Positions 25,013 through 31,965 of a stretch of 33,387 nucleotides of DNA are shown piece after piece. The translations under genes and the position numbers were made by a program. Under the pieces are notes generated by a model. It saw only the letters and a program-made list of their open reading frames with translations. It did not search any database and was not told the DNA's origin. The first letter of the stretch is position 1, and every line of letters begins with the position of its first letter. Origin of the DNA: Acidobacteriota bacterium (GTDB taxonomy: Bacteria; Acidobacteriota; UBA6911; RPQK01; JAPXNP01); assembly GCA_020350445.1 (NCBI GenBank), contig CP070717.1, positions 4,997,354-5,030,740 of the forward strand, given 5' to 3'.

Positions 25013-25600
25013 GAATGCGTTTTCCTGTCCGTGCCATCACACCAGCTACTTAGCAAAATGAGTGCCAAAAAACTGATGTGGGCAAATTTCCTGCGTTTAT
25101 CGATCCAACAGAACGTTGGAATAAGAACCGAAAATATTTATATTCAACAACTTAAGGCAAAATCCCAGCTTGTTCTATTCAAGTATAAAGGATCTCTGTA
25201 CTTGTTACCAAATTGAAGCCAGGCTCCTGGAATAGAGAGTGGAGATCCCGTCGACTGCAGGAAATCAATGCTTCAGACGCAACCTTTCTCACCAGCTTGG
25301 CACTCAAATCCACCGCACAGTTCCGGGACAGATCCATTTGAAATGTATGGAGACCCAGTCTCGCCTACAACAAGTCAACGAGGAAGACGGCAGCAACCTG
25401 CCCGCCCCACCCGATTTCTGATTCAACAGCACGTCTCCAAACACCCGCCCGAAGAGCTGTACACGGATCCGACGAACGATGACCGTTCGCGTCGCCCTGC
25501 TGCGACACATTCAATCAGTGCACAACGAGTAAAATACAGGTCAGAAGCAGACGGTAAAGACGGTTAAAAGTACCATGCAGCATAGGTGACAGTCAACAAA
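25013..25600. other. Gene-poor stretch between the DedA gene and the orphan gene
   Basis: 588 bases with no frame that resembles a family. The left half is A/T-rich and holds an inverted repeat and a promoter candidate (listed separately). A TAAAAT -10-like box at 25530-25535 lacks a -35. Open frames on both strands (24971-25216, 25239-25421, 25268-25567 plus; 25304-25510 minus) show ordinary noise composition. No tRNA-like cloverleaf, terminator or long repeat was seen. It could hold a small RNA or a decayed gene. Confidence 0.55.
25104..25144 (+). promoter_or_regulatory. Promoter candidate overlapped by an inverted repeat
   Basis: The inverted repeat TCCAAC (25104-25109), AGAAC, GTTGGA (25115-25120) overlaps TTGGAA (25116-25121), which with a 17-base spacer and TATATT (25139-25144) makes a plausible plus-strand promoter. 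Binding at the repeat would cover the -35. The nearest plus-strand gene starts 450 bases further on, and the DedA gene begins about 90 bases away in the other direction, so either or an unseen RNA could be the target. Confidence 0.35.
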
Positions 25601-26011
25601 ATGAACCTTGGAATAGAAGCCGAAATCAAAGCATTTACATCAATTTACAGCGAAAAAGTCCTCGCCACGCGGACGCGTCGCATCGAGCTGCTAGGGCGAA
25701 AATGTGACCCCCAGATCATCAAAGGGTTTCTGGGCTATGAACTGAAACTCCAGAGAAGAAGGATTACCTGCCCCGATATGGTGACCGCCCGGTATCTTCG
25801 AGTCTTCGCCAAGCTGGGAGCGGCGGCCATTGAGATTCCCTACAATCCTGCGGAGACGGCAAGTATTGTCCCTGAACTCGAGGACCAGTTACAGCGGATC
25901 GAGCAACTGAACCAGGAAGGAGCGGATTCCCCGGAGATACGGCGAGAGCGGGCCACGCGCTTATTCCGCAGGATACGAGCGCGACTCAAGGCGATTGAAC
26001 TGCAAGACTGA
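25601..26011 (+). CDS. Hypothetical basic helical protein
   Basis: A 136-residue protein that I do not recognise. The N-terminal half is rich in Arg/Lys (VLATRTRRIELLGRKCD, YELKLQRRRITC), with two cysteines spaced about 25 apart. A middle segment PDMVTARYLRVFAKLG is followed by a C-terminal region of acidic then basic helices (VPELEDQLQRIEQLNQEG, RERATRLFRRIRARLK) that look coiled-coil-like. No transmembrane or signal segment is seen. The ATG at 25601 has AGGTGA about 11 bases upstream; a GTG at 25586 would add five residues. The coding pattern is ordinary for the window, so I think the gene is real. It stands alone and converges on dnaK. Nucleic-acid or protein binding would be a guess. Confidence 0.7.
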   Translation: MNLGIEAEIKAFTSIYSEKVLATRTRRIELLGRKCDPQIIKGFLGYELKLQRRRITCPDMVTARYLRVFAKLGAAAIEIPYNPAETASIVPELEDQLQRIEQLNQEGADSPEIRRERATRLFRRIRARLKAIELQD

Positions 26012-26071
26012 AACGGTGGCTGAAAGGGGGCCGGAGTATAGTCCCGGCAGAAGGCAAGGCAGGGGGCAAGC

Positions 26072-26095
26072 GGGGCCCTTCTTACGAAGAGCCCC
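26072..26095. terminator. Strong hairpin between convergent genes
   Basis: GGGGCCCTTC (26072-26081), loop TTAC and GAAGAGCCCC (26086-26095) pair over ten positions with one mismatch-type (G-T) pair. It lies between the stops of the orphan gene and dnaK. No T-run follows on either strand, so it may work as a bidirectional, U-poor terminator or as a 3' stabilising hairpin. Confidence 0.45.
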
Positions 26096-26108
26096 AAGAG
26101 TTGGTGGT

Positions 26109-28031
26109 CTATTTCTTCTCGTCTACATCGACATACTCGGCATCGATGACCTCTTCCTCATCCTGATCCTGCTGGGAATCGGTAGAGCCACCGGTCTGAG
26201 GACCGGCACCACCAGCAGCCTGCCCATCGGCCTGGGCTGACTGGTACATCACCTCCGCCAACTTGTGCGACGCCTGCGTCAAGTCCTCAACCGCCTTATT
26301 GATACGATCCAAACCACCTTCCTGGATCGCCTGCTTGGCTTTCTCGATCGCTTCTTCGATCGACTTTTTGTCGGACTCGCTAATCTTGTCGGCGTTTTCG
26401 CGCAAGAGCTTTTCACTCTGGTAGACCAGATTGTCTGCCCGGTTCCGGGCTTCGATCTCTTCCTTGCGGGCCTTATCCTCTTCAGCATGCGCCTCCGCAG
26501 AGTGCACCATGTCGTCGATTTCGCTGTCGGACAGACCGCTAGAAGCAGTGATCGTGATCTTCTGCTCCTTACCAGTACCCCGGTCCTTGGCATGGACACT
26601 CAAGATGCCGTTCGCATCGATGTCAAACGTCACCTCAATCTGGGGAACTCCCCGCGGAGCAGCCGGCAGACCCACCAGGTGGAACTTGCCCAGCGACTTG
26701 TTATCACTGGCCATGGGACGTTCCCCCTGGACTACGTTGATTTCCACCGACGTCTGATTGTCGGCCGCAGTCGAGAAAACTTCGCTCTTTCGGGTCGGGA
26801 TCGTCGTATTACGCTGAATCAATACCGTGGAAACCCCACCCAGGGTCTCAATACCCAGTGACAGCGGAGTGACATCCAACAGCAGGACATCCTTCACATC
26901 CCCACCGAGAACACCGGCCTGGACTGCCGCCCCGACAGCGACAACTTCGTCAGGATTCACACCCCTGTGGGGCTCCTTGCCAAAGAACTCCTTAACCAGT
27001 TGCTGAACCTTCGGAATCCGGGTCGAACCACCAACCAAGACCACCTCATCGATCTTCGCGGGATCAATATCGGCATCTTTCAAAGCCCGTTGACATGGTT
27101 CGAGCGTCCGCCTCAAGATGTCATCAACCAACTGCTCGAACTTCGAACGAGTCAACTTCATCGTCAGATGTTTCGGACCCGTGGAATCCGCAGTGATGAA
27201 GGGCAGGTTGATATCGGTCTCCTGCGCCGTCGAAAGCTCCATCTTCGCCTTTACAGCCGCTTCCTTGAGGCGCTGAAGTGCCATCTTGTCCTGTGAGAGG
27301 TCGATCCCCTGATCCTTAACGAACTCATCGACAATCCAGTTGATGATCCGCTGATCGAGGTTGTCACCGCCAAGGTGAGTATCTCCATTGGTGGACTTGA
27401 CCTCGACGACCCCTTCACCAACTTCCAGGATCGAAATATCGAAGGTGCCTCCACCAAAATCGAAGACGGCTATCGTCTCGTCACCTTTCTTGTCCAGGCC
27501 GTAGGCCAAGGCGGCAGCAGTGGGCTCATTCACCAATCGCAGCACTTCGAGGCCGGCAATCTTGCCGGCGTCCTTTGTCGCCTGCCGCTGCGAATCATTG
27601 AAGTAAGCAGGGACAGTAATAACCGCCTGCGTCACCTTCTCACCCAGATAATCCTCGGCTGCTTCCTTCAGCTTCTGCAGAATCCGAGCCGAAATCTCGG
27701 GCGGAGAATAGACGTTGCCGGCGATCTCAACCGCTGCATCACCATTGTTTGCTTTGACCACTTTGTACGGGACCATGGTGATTTCTTCAGAGACCTCACC
27801 AAACCGCCGTCCCATGAATCTCTTGATCGAATAGACGGTATTCTCAGGGTTGGTCACAGCCTGTCGCTTCGCAACCTGGCCGACCAAACGCTCGTCACTC
27901 TTGGTTATAGCAACAACCGAAGGTGTGGTCCGGCCACCCTCCGGGTTGGTGATGACAGTAGGGTCACCACCTTCCATGACGGCTACAACCGAGTTGGTGG
28001 TACCCAAGTCAATCCCGATAATCTTTGCCAT
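26109..28031 (-). CDS. dnaK: Chaperone protein DnaK (Hsp70)
   Basis: A 640-residue Hsp70 chaperone that binds unfolded segments under ATP control with DnaJ and GrpE. The ATPase domain carries [13 protein letters not shown] (4-16), [15 protein letters not shown] and [14 protein letters not shown] linker of the [16 protein letters not shown] type leads to the substrate domain, and the lid ends in [16 protein letters not shown]. GrpE and DnaJ are not next to it. The ATG (28029-28031) has an excellent AAGGAGG. Transcription is driven by a strong sigma-70-type promoter with an inverted repeat in the leader (listed separately). I see no CIRCE sequence and no sigma-32-type box. Confidence 0.98.
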   Translation of the reverse strand: MAKIIGIDLGTTNSVVAVMEGGDPTVITNPEGGRTTPSVVAITKSDERLVGQVAKRQAVTNPENTVYSIKRFMGRRFGEVSEEITMVPYKVVKANNGDAAVEIAGNVYSPPEISARILQKLKEAAEDYLGEKVTQAVITVPAYFNDSQRQATKDAGKIAGLEVLRLVNEPTAAALAYGLDKKGDETIAVFDFGGGTFDISILEVGEGVVEVKSTNGDTHLGGDNLDQRIINWIVDEFVKDQGIDLSQDKMALQRLKEAAVKAKMELSTAQETDINLPFITADSTGPKHLTMKLTRSKFEQLVDDILRRTLEPCQRALKDADIDPAKIDEVVLVGGSTRIPKVQQLVKEFFGKEPHRGVNPDEVVAVGAAVQAGVLGGDVKDVLLLDVTPLSLGIETLGGVSTVLIQRNTTIPTRKSEVFSTAADNQTSVEINVVQGERPMASDNKSLGKFHLVGLPAAPRGVPQIEVTFDIDANGILSVHAKDRGTGKEQKITITASSGLSDSEIDDMVHSAEAHAEEDKARKEEIEARNRADNLVYQSEKLLRENADKISESDKKSIEEAIEKAKQAIQEGGLDRINKAVEDLTQASHKLAEVMYQSAQADGQAAGGAGPQTGGSTDSQQDQDEEEVIDAEYVDVDEKK

Positions 28032-28069
28032 TAAAAGCCTCCTTCATACACTGCAGAATCTATAAGTCC

Positions 28070-28085
28070 AGAATTTTCAAATTCT
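28070..28085. promoter_or_regulatory. Inverted repeat in the dnaK leader
   Basis: AGAATTT (28070-28076), TC and AAATTCT (28079-28085) form perfect seven-base arms with a two-base centre. They lie about 35-45 bases after the expected transcription start and about 40 before the ATG. Such an AT-rich dyad could be a repressor operator. As an RNA hairpin its two-base loop is too tight to be fully paired. It is not CIRCE. Confidence 0.5.
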
Positions 28086-28123
28086 AAAGCTCAGTATTTC
28101 AACGACTTAATCGCCGCTATGGT

Positions 28124-28152
28124 GATATAAGATCGACTCCAGCACCTGTCAA
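28124..28152 (-). promoter_or_regulatory. dnaK promoter
   Basis: On the minus strand there is a consensus TTGACA (28147-28152), a 17-base spacer and TATATC (28124-28129). The expected start near 28117 gives a leader of about 85 bases that includes the AGAATTT/AAATTCT repeat. This is a housekeeping-type promoter, so any heat response would need the repeat or another element. Confidence 0.7.
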
Positions 28153-28170
28153 GGAAGGAAGGACAAGATT

Positions 28171-28186
28171 TCCGGCTTTCGCCGGA
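28171..28186 (-). terminator. Hairpin after the ccm-VWA operon
   Basis: On the minus strand TCCGGC, a GAAA tetraloop and GCCGGA form a compact stem-loop about 60 bases after the VWA stop, followed by a weak T-containing stretch. A second quasi-palindrome, GCAG/CTGC, is just upstream. It lies before the dnaK promoter, so it would separate the two transcription units. Confidence 0.5.
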
Positions 28187-28245
28187 GAGGCAGCGATCAC
28201 TGCGGTCAAAGGCTGGTGACAAACTCTTCTCGCCGTCCCAGCTGT

Positions 28246-29214
28246 CTAATAGACCAGGAACTTGCGGTGGGTGACTTCGGACTTCTTGCGAGACACCTTG
28301 ATCTCAATCTCGTGTTCCGCTACTTCGTCTTCAGGCTCGACATAGAATCCCACGGTATAACTGTGACCCAATCGCGCCTTCAGATCGGTCATAAACTCGT
28401 CGACGTAAACATATTCCCCCGAGATATAGGCCCAACCGGAGGTTTCTGAAACGAGTCTACGAAAGAAGAAGGTGTTCATTTTTTCTTCAAAGGAATAGGT
28501 CGAGCCCAACGCCGTTCGTGGTGCAAACGAAAGCACGAACAGATCGATGTCGGTATTCCGCAGCATCAGCTGGTATTCTTCGAGGTTCTGATACGACTCA
28601 CGATCGACGGTTGTCGTAAAGAGAACGAGGACTTTACGCCTCTCGGGCCGGTTCCGCAGTAGGTCGACGCCTCTTCCGACTGCCCGTCCCACCTCGATCT
28701 GGTTCATGACAATCCCGGCAAACTCAGGCTGCAAATCGTTCATCGCCATGGTGAGGGAATCATCGTATTCGGTGAAATCCTGCAGCACCTCCACCTCCTC
28801 GAAGAACTGCGCCAGCAGGACCGGCCCCTTCTCGGTCAAAGGCCGAAAAAAGTCGAACAACATGTTGTACCGAATGTGATCGATCGGGTTGATCTGCCCC
28901 ATCCGTGGCCGACTGACCGGATACATGGCGGTCCGGGGGCTATTTTCGAGGATAAACGCAAAGGAGGTCGAGACGCCGCTGGAACCCAGGTAACGGATCT
29001 CAACGGGTTCATCGTCGAGCCGAAGTTCGATCTCCTCGAGTTCGAGGTCGCGGAGATAAAAGTCGTGCTCCCCTTTGACTGAGAAGGAGAGATACCGGGC
29101 TTCTTTTGCCTCAGCGGCCCGCAACAAGGAGGGGACAGTTAACCCGAGGGGAACAAACAGGACGATGAAGAGTGCCCGCATCGGCTTCATTATAGCCCAC
29201 GGGGCTCTCTTCAT
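28246..29214 (-). CDS. VWFA-related secreted protein with a degenerate metal site
   Basis: A 322-residue protein with an N-terminal signal (hydrophobic ALFIVLFVPLGLTVPSLL, about residues 13-30) and a von Willebrand factor A-like domain resembling the VWFA-related domain of acidobacteria. A beta segment FSVKGEHDFYLRDLELEEIE comes first. The MIDAS-type motif, expected as D-x-S-x-S, reads ENSPR (about 90-94) after SFAFIL. KVLVLFTTTVDRES (about 194-207) matches the usual VLVLFTDG strand, and the C-terminus runs YTVGFYVEPEDE to a basic KFLVY end. It is the last gene of the ccm operon, 17 bases after ccmD. The start is uncertain: an in-frame TTG at 29223 and an ATG at 29190 are also possible. Confidence 0.8.
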   Translation of the reverse strand: MKRAPWAIMKPMRALFIVLFVPLGLTVPSLLRAAEAKEARYLSFSVKGEHDFYLRDLELEEIELRLDDEPVEIRYLGSSGVSTSFAFILENSPRTAMYPVSRPRMGQINPIDHIRYNMLFDFFRPLTEKGPVLLAQFFEEVEVLQDFTEYDDSLTMAMNDLQPEFAGIVMNQIEVGRAVGRGVDLLRNRPERRKVLVLFTTTVDRESYQNLEEYQLMLRNTDIDLFVLSFAPRTALGSTYSFEEKMNTFFFRRLVSETSGWAYISGEYVYVDEFMTDLKARLGHSYTVGFYVEPEDEVAEHEIEIKVSRKKSEVTHRKFLVY

Positions 29215-29231
29215 CCGCTTCAAATCGTGGA

Positions 29232-29363
29232 TTAATCCTCGAGTTGATCGGCGAGGACCTGAAGGTCCCTATTCAACTTCGACTGCTTACGGTGGATGTA
29301 AAGAACGTACAGAAAGACCAAACCCCAGAAGACCGCGTATCCGGAAAAGAGGTACCAGTTCAT
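29232..29363 (-). CDS. ccmD: Heme exporter protein D
   Basis: A 43-residue protein with a single hydrophobic helix (SGYAVFWGLVFLYVLYI, about 7-23), then a basic stretch (HRKQSKLNRD) and an acidic end. Size, topology (short N-terminus, helix, charged tail) and place directly after ccmC match CcmD, which helps release holo-CcmE from CcmABC. Its ATG overlaps the ccmC stop as ATGA (29360-29363), and GAGGAG stands six bases before it inside ccmC. It is too short for ordinary gene-length cut-offs. Confidence 0.85.
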   Translation of the reverse strand: MNWYLFSGYAVFWGLVFLYVLYIHRKQSKLNRDLQVLADQLED

Positions 29364-30100
29364 GCCACACTCCTCTTGCTATCAATCACATCTTGCGCCA
29401 TTCGATCGACGACGAGTTGATTCAAACGCATTGCACCCCTCAGCAGGGTCAACACCGCCAGCGACAACATACAGGCGGCAATCGCCATCAACAGCGCCTG
29501 GGACATTCTCGGCTCCAGATTCGCCCCTTCGGAGGTAATCACGACAGGGTGAATCGTTCGCCACCATCGAATCGACATCCAGACGATCGGGACATCTATG
29601 AAGCCGATGATGCCGAACACAGCGCAGAACTTATACTTCTTGTCGCCCTCCGGAAGACTCGACCGCAGGATGAGGTATGCCATGTAGATCAACCACAGTA
29701 CCAGCGTTGTCATCACCCGAGGATCGCCCCAGGGAAACCAGGTATTCCAAACGGGTTTTGCCCAGATCGGACCGGTTGTCAGAACGATGGTTGTGAAGAC
29801 AACACCGACTTCGACCGACGTCGCCGCCAGTTGATCCCAGACGACATTTCGACGCACGAGGTAGAGGATCCCCGCGATGAAGACGATGAAGAATGCAAAA
29901 AACGCTACCGCAGCGGACCCAACATGGAAATAGAAGATCCGCTGAACTTCACCCATGACACGTTCCGTCGGAGCGTAGACAAAGGCGCCCCAAAGGGCAA
30001 CGAGAAAAGCCAGCAGCAGGGGGATCTCCAGCCACCAGGCTGCGCGGAGCCATTTGGCAGCAGTAGCGAGTTCAGGATATTTCGTCGCAGATTGTTGCAT
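29360..30100 (-). CDS. ccmC: Heme exporter protein C
   Basis: A 246-residue polytopic protein of the CcmC/CcsA heme-handling family, which loads heme onto CcmE in the periplasm. Six or so helices are visible. The two axial His are H59 in FYFHVGSA and H184 in RTIHPVV, and the tryptophan-rich periplasmic loop is WAKPVWNTWFPWGDPR (113-128), the family's WWD-type motif. The start at 30100 gives the family's usual length; the frame upstream to a TTG at 30148 overlaps ccmB and is less likely. It lies downstream of ccmB and is coupled to ccmD. Confidence 0.95.
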   Translation of the reverse strand: MQQSATKYPELATAAKWLRAAWWLEIPLLLAFLVALWGAFVYAPTERVMGEVQRIFYFHVGSAAVAFFAFFIVFIAGILYLVRRNVVWDQLAATSVEVGVVFTTIVLTTGPIWAKPVWNTWFPWGDPRVMTTLVLWLIYMAYLILRSSLPEGDKKYKFCAVFGIIGFIDVPIVWMSIRWWRTIHPVVITSEGANLEPRMSQALLMAIAACMLSLAVLTLLRGAMRLNQLVVDRMAQDVIDSKRSVA

Positions 30101-30137
30101 TGGGCAAATTATATGCAGAAATTTAGATTCTTGTCGG

Positions 30138-30815
30138 TCATTCCTCAACGACGTAGTCGAACACGAGGAAGGAACCGGCTATGAAGACAACATCGCTGGC
30201 AACCAGTAGTCTCAACCACTGCCAGAAGAACTCCAGTTCCCCGGTTCCCAGCACTTCACGGGTCGCGTTCACGGCTGCAATGACCACGGGGACGAGGATC
30301 GGAAACAGTAGGATCGGAAGCAGTACATCGCGGGCCCGTACACTACTGACCATTGCGGCAAAGAGCGTGCCGACCGAGGAGAAGACGATTCCGACCAGGA
30401 GCATCAACAGGAACAGCCAGCCCAAACGAGTCGAGAAGGTCAGGTTGTAGAAGATAAAGAACGAACCGAGAACAAACAGGTCCACCAGCGCCAGAAGGAA
30501 GAAGTTCGCCAAGAACTTGCCAAAGAACAGAACACCTCGATCGATCGGCGCCAGGATCAGGCCGTAAAGAGTCCCCTCCTCACGCTCGGACTGAAACGAC
30601 CGATTCAGCTGGATCACACCCGGAAACAGAAGGGAGACCCAGAGGATCCCCGGGGCCGCGTCTTTGATCGACTGGTTCCCCGGATCGAAAGCGAAATTGA
30701 AGATGATCAGGATCAGCAGCGCGAAGAAGAGTGTTGTCAGGAAAGCATGCCTGGACCGGTACTCAATCCGGAGATCTTTCGCGGCCAGAATCCCTATCAG
30801 TCGGAGTGCATTCAT
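30138..30815 (-). CDS. ccmB: Heme exporter protein B
   Basis: A 225-residue six-helix permease of the CcmAB ABC transporter in System I cytochrome c maturation. Family features are the N-terminal KDLRIEYRSRHAF, LFPGVIQLNRSFQSEREEGT and the conserved APIDRGVLFFGKF segment. CcmAB uses ATP to release heme-loaded CcmE. It follows ccmA by 30 bases and is followed by ccmC. The ATG has GGGA five bases upstream. Confidence 0.95.
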   Translation of the reverse strand: MNALRLIGILAAKDLRIEYRSRHAFLTTLFFALLILIIFNFAFDPGNQSIKDAAPGILWVSLLFPGVIQLNRSFQSEREEGTLYGLILAPIDRGVLFFGKFLANFFLLALVDLFVLGSFFIFYNLTFSTRLGWLFLLMLLVGIVFSSVGTLFAAMVSSVRARDVLLPILLFPILVPVVIAAVNATREVLGTGELEFFWQWLRLLVASDVVFIAGSFLVFDYVVEE

Positions 30816-30845
30816 CGTCTTCCCAACCTCGACAGTGTGGTGATC

Positions 30846-31553
30846 TCAACCCTCAACCGTACGGAAATAGAGGCTTTCAAAACCGGTTTCGTCAACGTCA
30901 TCCCGGGCCGCTCGATAGACCACCTGCCCGCGATTCATAATCACAATCCGACTCGAAAGATCGAGGCCTTCACCCAGGTTATGCGTAATCAGAAGAACAG
31001 TCCGCTGCTCTTCCCTGAGCTGCTTGAGAAGTCCCGTCAGGAGGCGACTCCCATGCTGATCCAGGCCAGCGTACGGCTCATCGAGCAGGAGTAGCCGCGG
31101 CTCATGAAGCATTGCCCTGGCGATCTTCAGGCGCTGCTTCATCCCACTCGAGTAGCTGCCGGCGAACTGGTTCCTCGCCTGCTTCAGATTCATCTTCTCA
31201 AGTAATTCATTTGCTCGTTCCACGGGCTTTTCGATCCCATAGAGACGGGCAAAGAAGACCAGGTTCTCGAAACCTGTCAAGTCGTTGTAAAGCAGGCTCA
31301 TGTGGGAAACATAGCCCACCTCTTCCCTGCCGGAATCGGCCGCCTCCGGAAACTCAATGCTCCCTTCACTCGGTTTGGACAGTTGGGCGACCAGTTGCAG
31401 GAGAGTTGATTTCCCGGCCCCATTTGGACCAAAGATCGCCACGAAATCGCCCGGGAGTATCGAGAGGTCCACATTCCAGAGCGCGGTGACAACACCGAAT
31501 CTCTTGGTGAGTCCCGAAATCGACAGGAGAGGTGCCACCTGAGTCGAACTCAT
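30846..31553 (-). CDS. ccmA: Heme exporter ATP-binding protein A
   Basis: A 235-residue ATPase with Walker A GPNGAGKST (42-50), signature SYSSGMKQRLKIARA (133-147), Walker B LLLLDEPYAGLD (154-165) and a His in LLITHN. The DEPYAGLD and SSGMKQR wording and the next-door CcmB permease mark it as the CcmA subunit rather than a general exporter ATPase. It starts 9 bases after the CcmI-like stop with a weak ribosome site, so coupling to that gene is likely. Confidence 0.93.
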   Translation of the reverse strand: MSSTQVAPLLSISGLTKRFGVVTALWNVDLSILPGDFVAIFGPNGAGKSTLLQLVAQLSKPSEGSIEFPEAADSGREEVGYVSHMSLLYNDLTGFENLVFFARLYGIEKPVERANELLEKMNLKQARNQFAGSYSSGMKQRLKIARAMLHEPRLLLLDEPYAGLDQHGSRLLTGLLKQLREEQRTVLLITHNLGEGLDLSSRIVIMNRGQVVYRAARDDVDETGFESLYFRTVEG

Positions 31554-31562
31554 AACGTGAGT

Positions 31563-31853
31563 TTACTTTCGCTTCTTTTTCTTCTGAACCGCTTCGAGCT
31601 TCTGAAGCGCTGCGACAGCCTGTTCCTCGAAGTCTTCCTTCAATTTGGCATAGTCTTCGTCGGAAAGCTTGCCCATCCGATAGTCCATCTCAATATCCTT
31701 GAGATTGGCCAGGGCATTCTCTTTCTCCTCTGTGGCGATCTCCAGCTCGGAAGTCTCGTCCAGTTCCTCAGGCGTTGTCTTGTCCTGTACCAAAGGCCAG
31801 GCTATGAATAGGACCAGACCTATCAGAATTATCGGTGCAACTACGAATTCCAT
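31563..31853 (-). CDS. Short CcmI N-terminal-like membrane protein
   Basis: A 96-residue protein with one N-terminal helix (about 4-22, APIILIGLVLFIAWPLV), an acidic linker, then a coiled segment EKENALANLKDIEMDYRMGK with LSDEDYAKLKEDFEE (about 44-78), and a highly basic end (KKKKRK). The E-x-x-x-x-x-L-K-D-h-E-x-D-Y-x-x-G-K-L-S-x-x-D-Y pattern is that of the first part of CcmI. E. coli-type CcmI also has a TPR domain that binds apocytochromes; this one lacks it. The ATG has GGAG five bases upstream. It lies between ccmF and ccmA, 112 bases after the ccmF stop. Confidence 0.8.
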   Translation of the reverse strand: MEFVVAPIILIGLVLFIAWPLVQDKTTPEELDETSELEIATEEKENALANLKDIEMDYRMGKLSDEDYAKLKEDFEEQAVAALQKLEAVQKKKKRK

Positions 31854-31893
31854 TCCTACTCCACTTATCTCGTACCGAAATGCCTGGCCCCGG

Positions 31894-31933
31894 CCTGAAA
31901 GCTTCCAGGGTGCCGGCCCAGGGGGAATCCCCC
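31894..31933. repeat. Structured intergenic segment between ccmF and the CcmI-like gene
   Basis: Two inverted repeats lie close together: the near-palindrome CCTGAAAGCTTCCAGG (31894-31909, one mismatch) within GGCC-rich flanks, and GGGGG-AAT-CCCCC (31921-31933). No T-run follows on the minus strand, so it is probably not a terminator. It may tune relative expression or stabilise a processed message. Confidence 0.4.
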
Positions 31934-31965
31934 ACCGATTTCGATCACGAGGAAAGGTTCAGTCG

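Noticed and set aside
24360-25040. 226-codon minus-strand frame overlapping the DedA gene
   Set aside because: It is the neighbouring frame of the DedA gene, which has the hydrophobic pattern and VTT motifs; this frame has neither.
25115-25630. Similar 18-base words (TTGGAATA..GAA.CCGAAA) at 25116 and 25608, suggesting a duplication
   Set aside because: The similarity fades within about 20-40 bases and is imperfect; chance resemblance is as likely.
28032-28245. CIRCE or sigma-32 element before dnaK
   Set aside because: No TTAGCACTC/GAGTGCTAA pair or CTTGAA/CCCCAT-type boxes; only the AGAATTT dyad and a sigma-70-type promoter are present.
29075-30184. 369-codon plus-strand open frame
   Set aside because: Antisense to VWA, ccmD and ccmC; the composition is Arg/Pro/His-rich noise.
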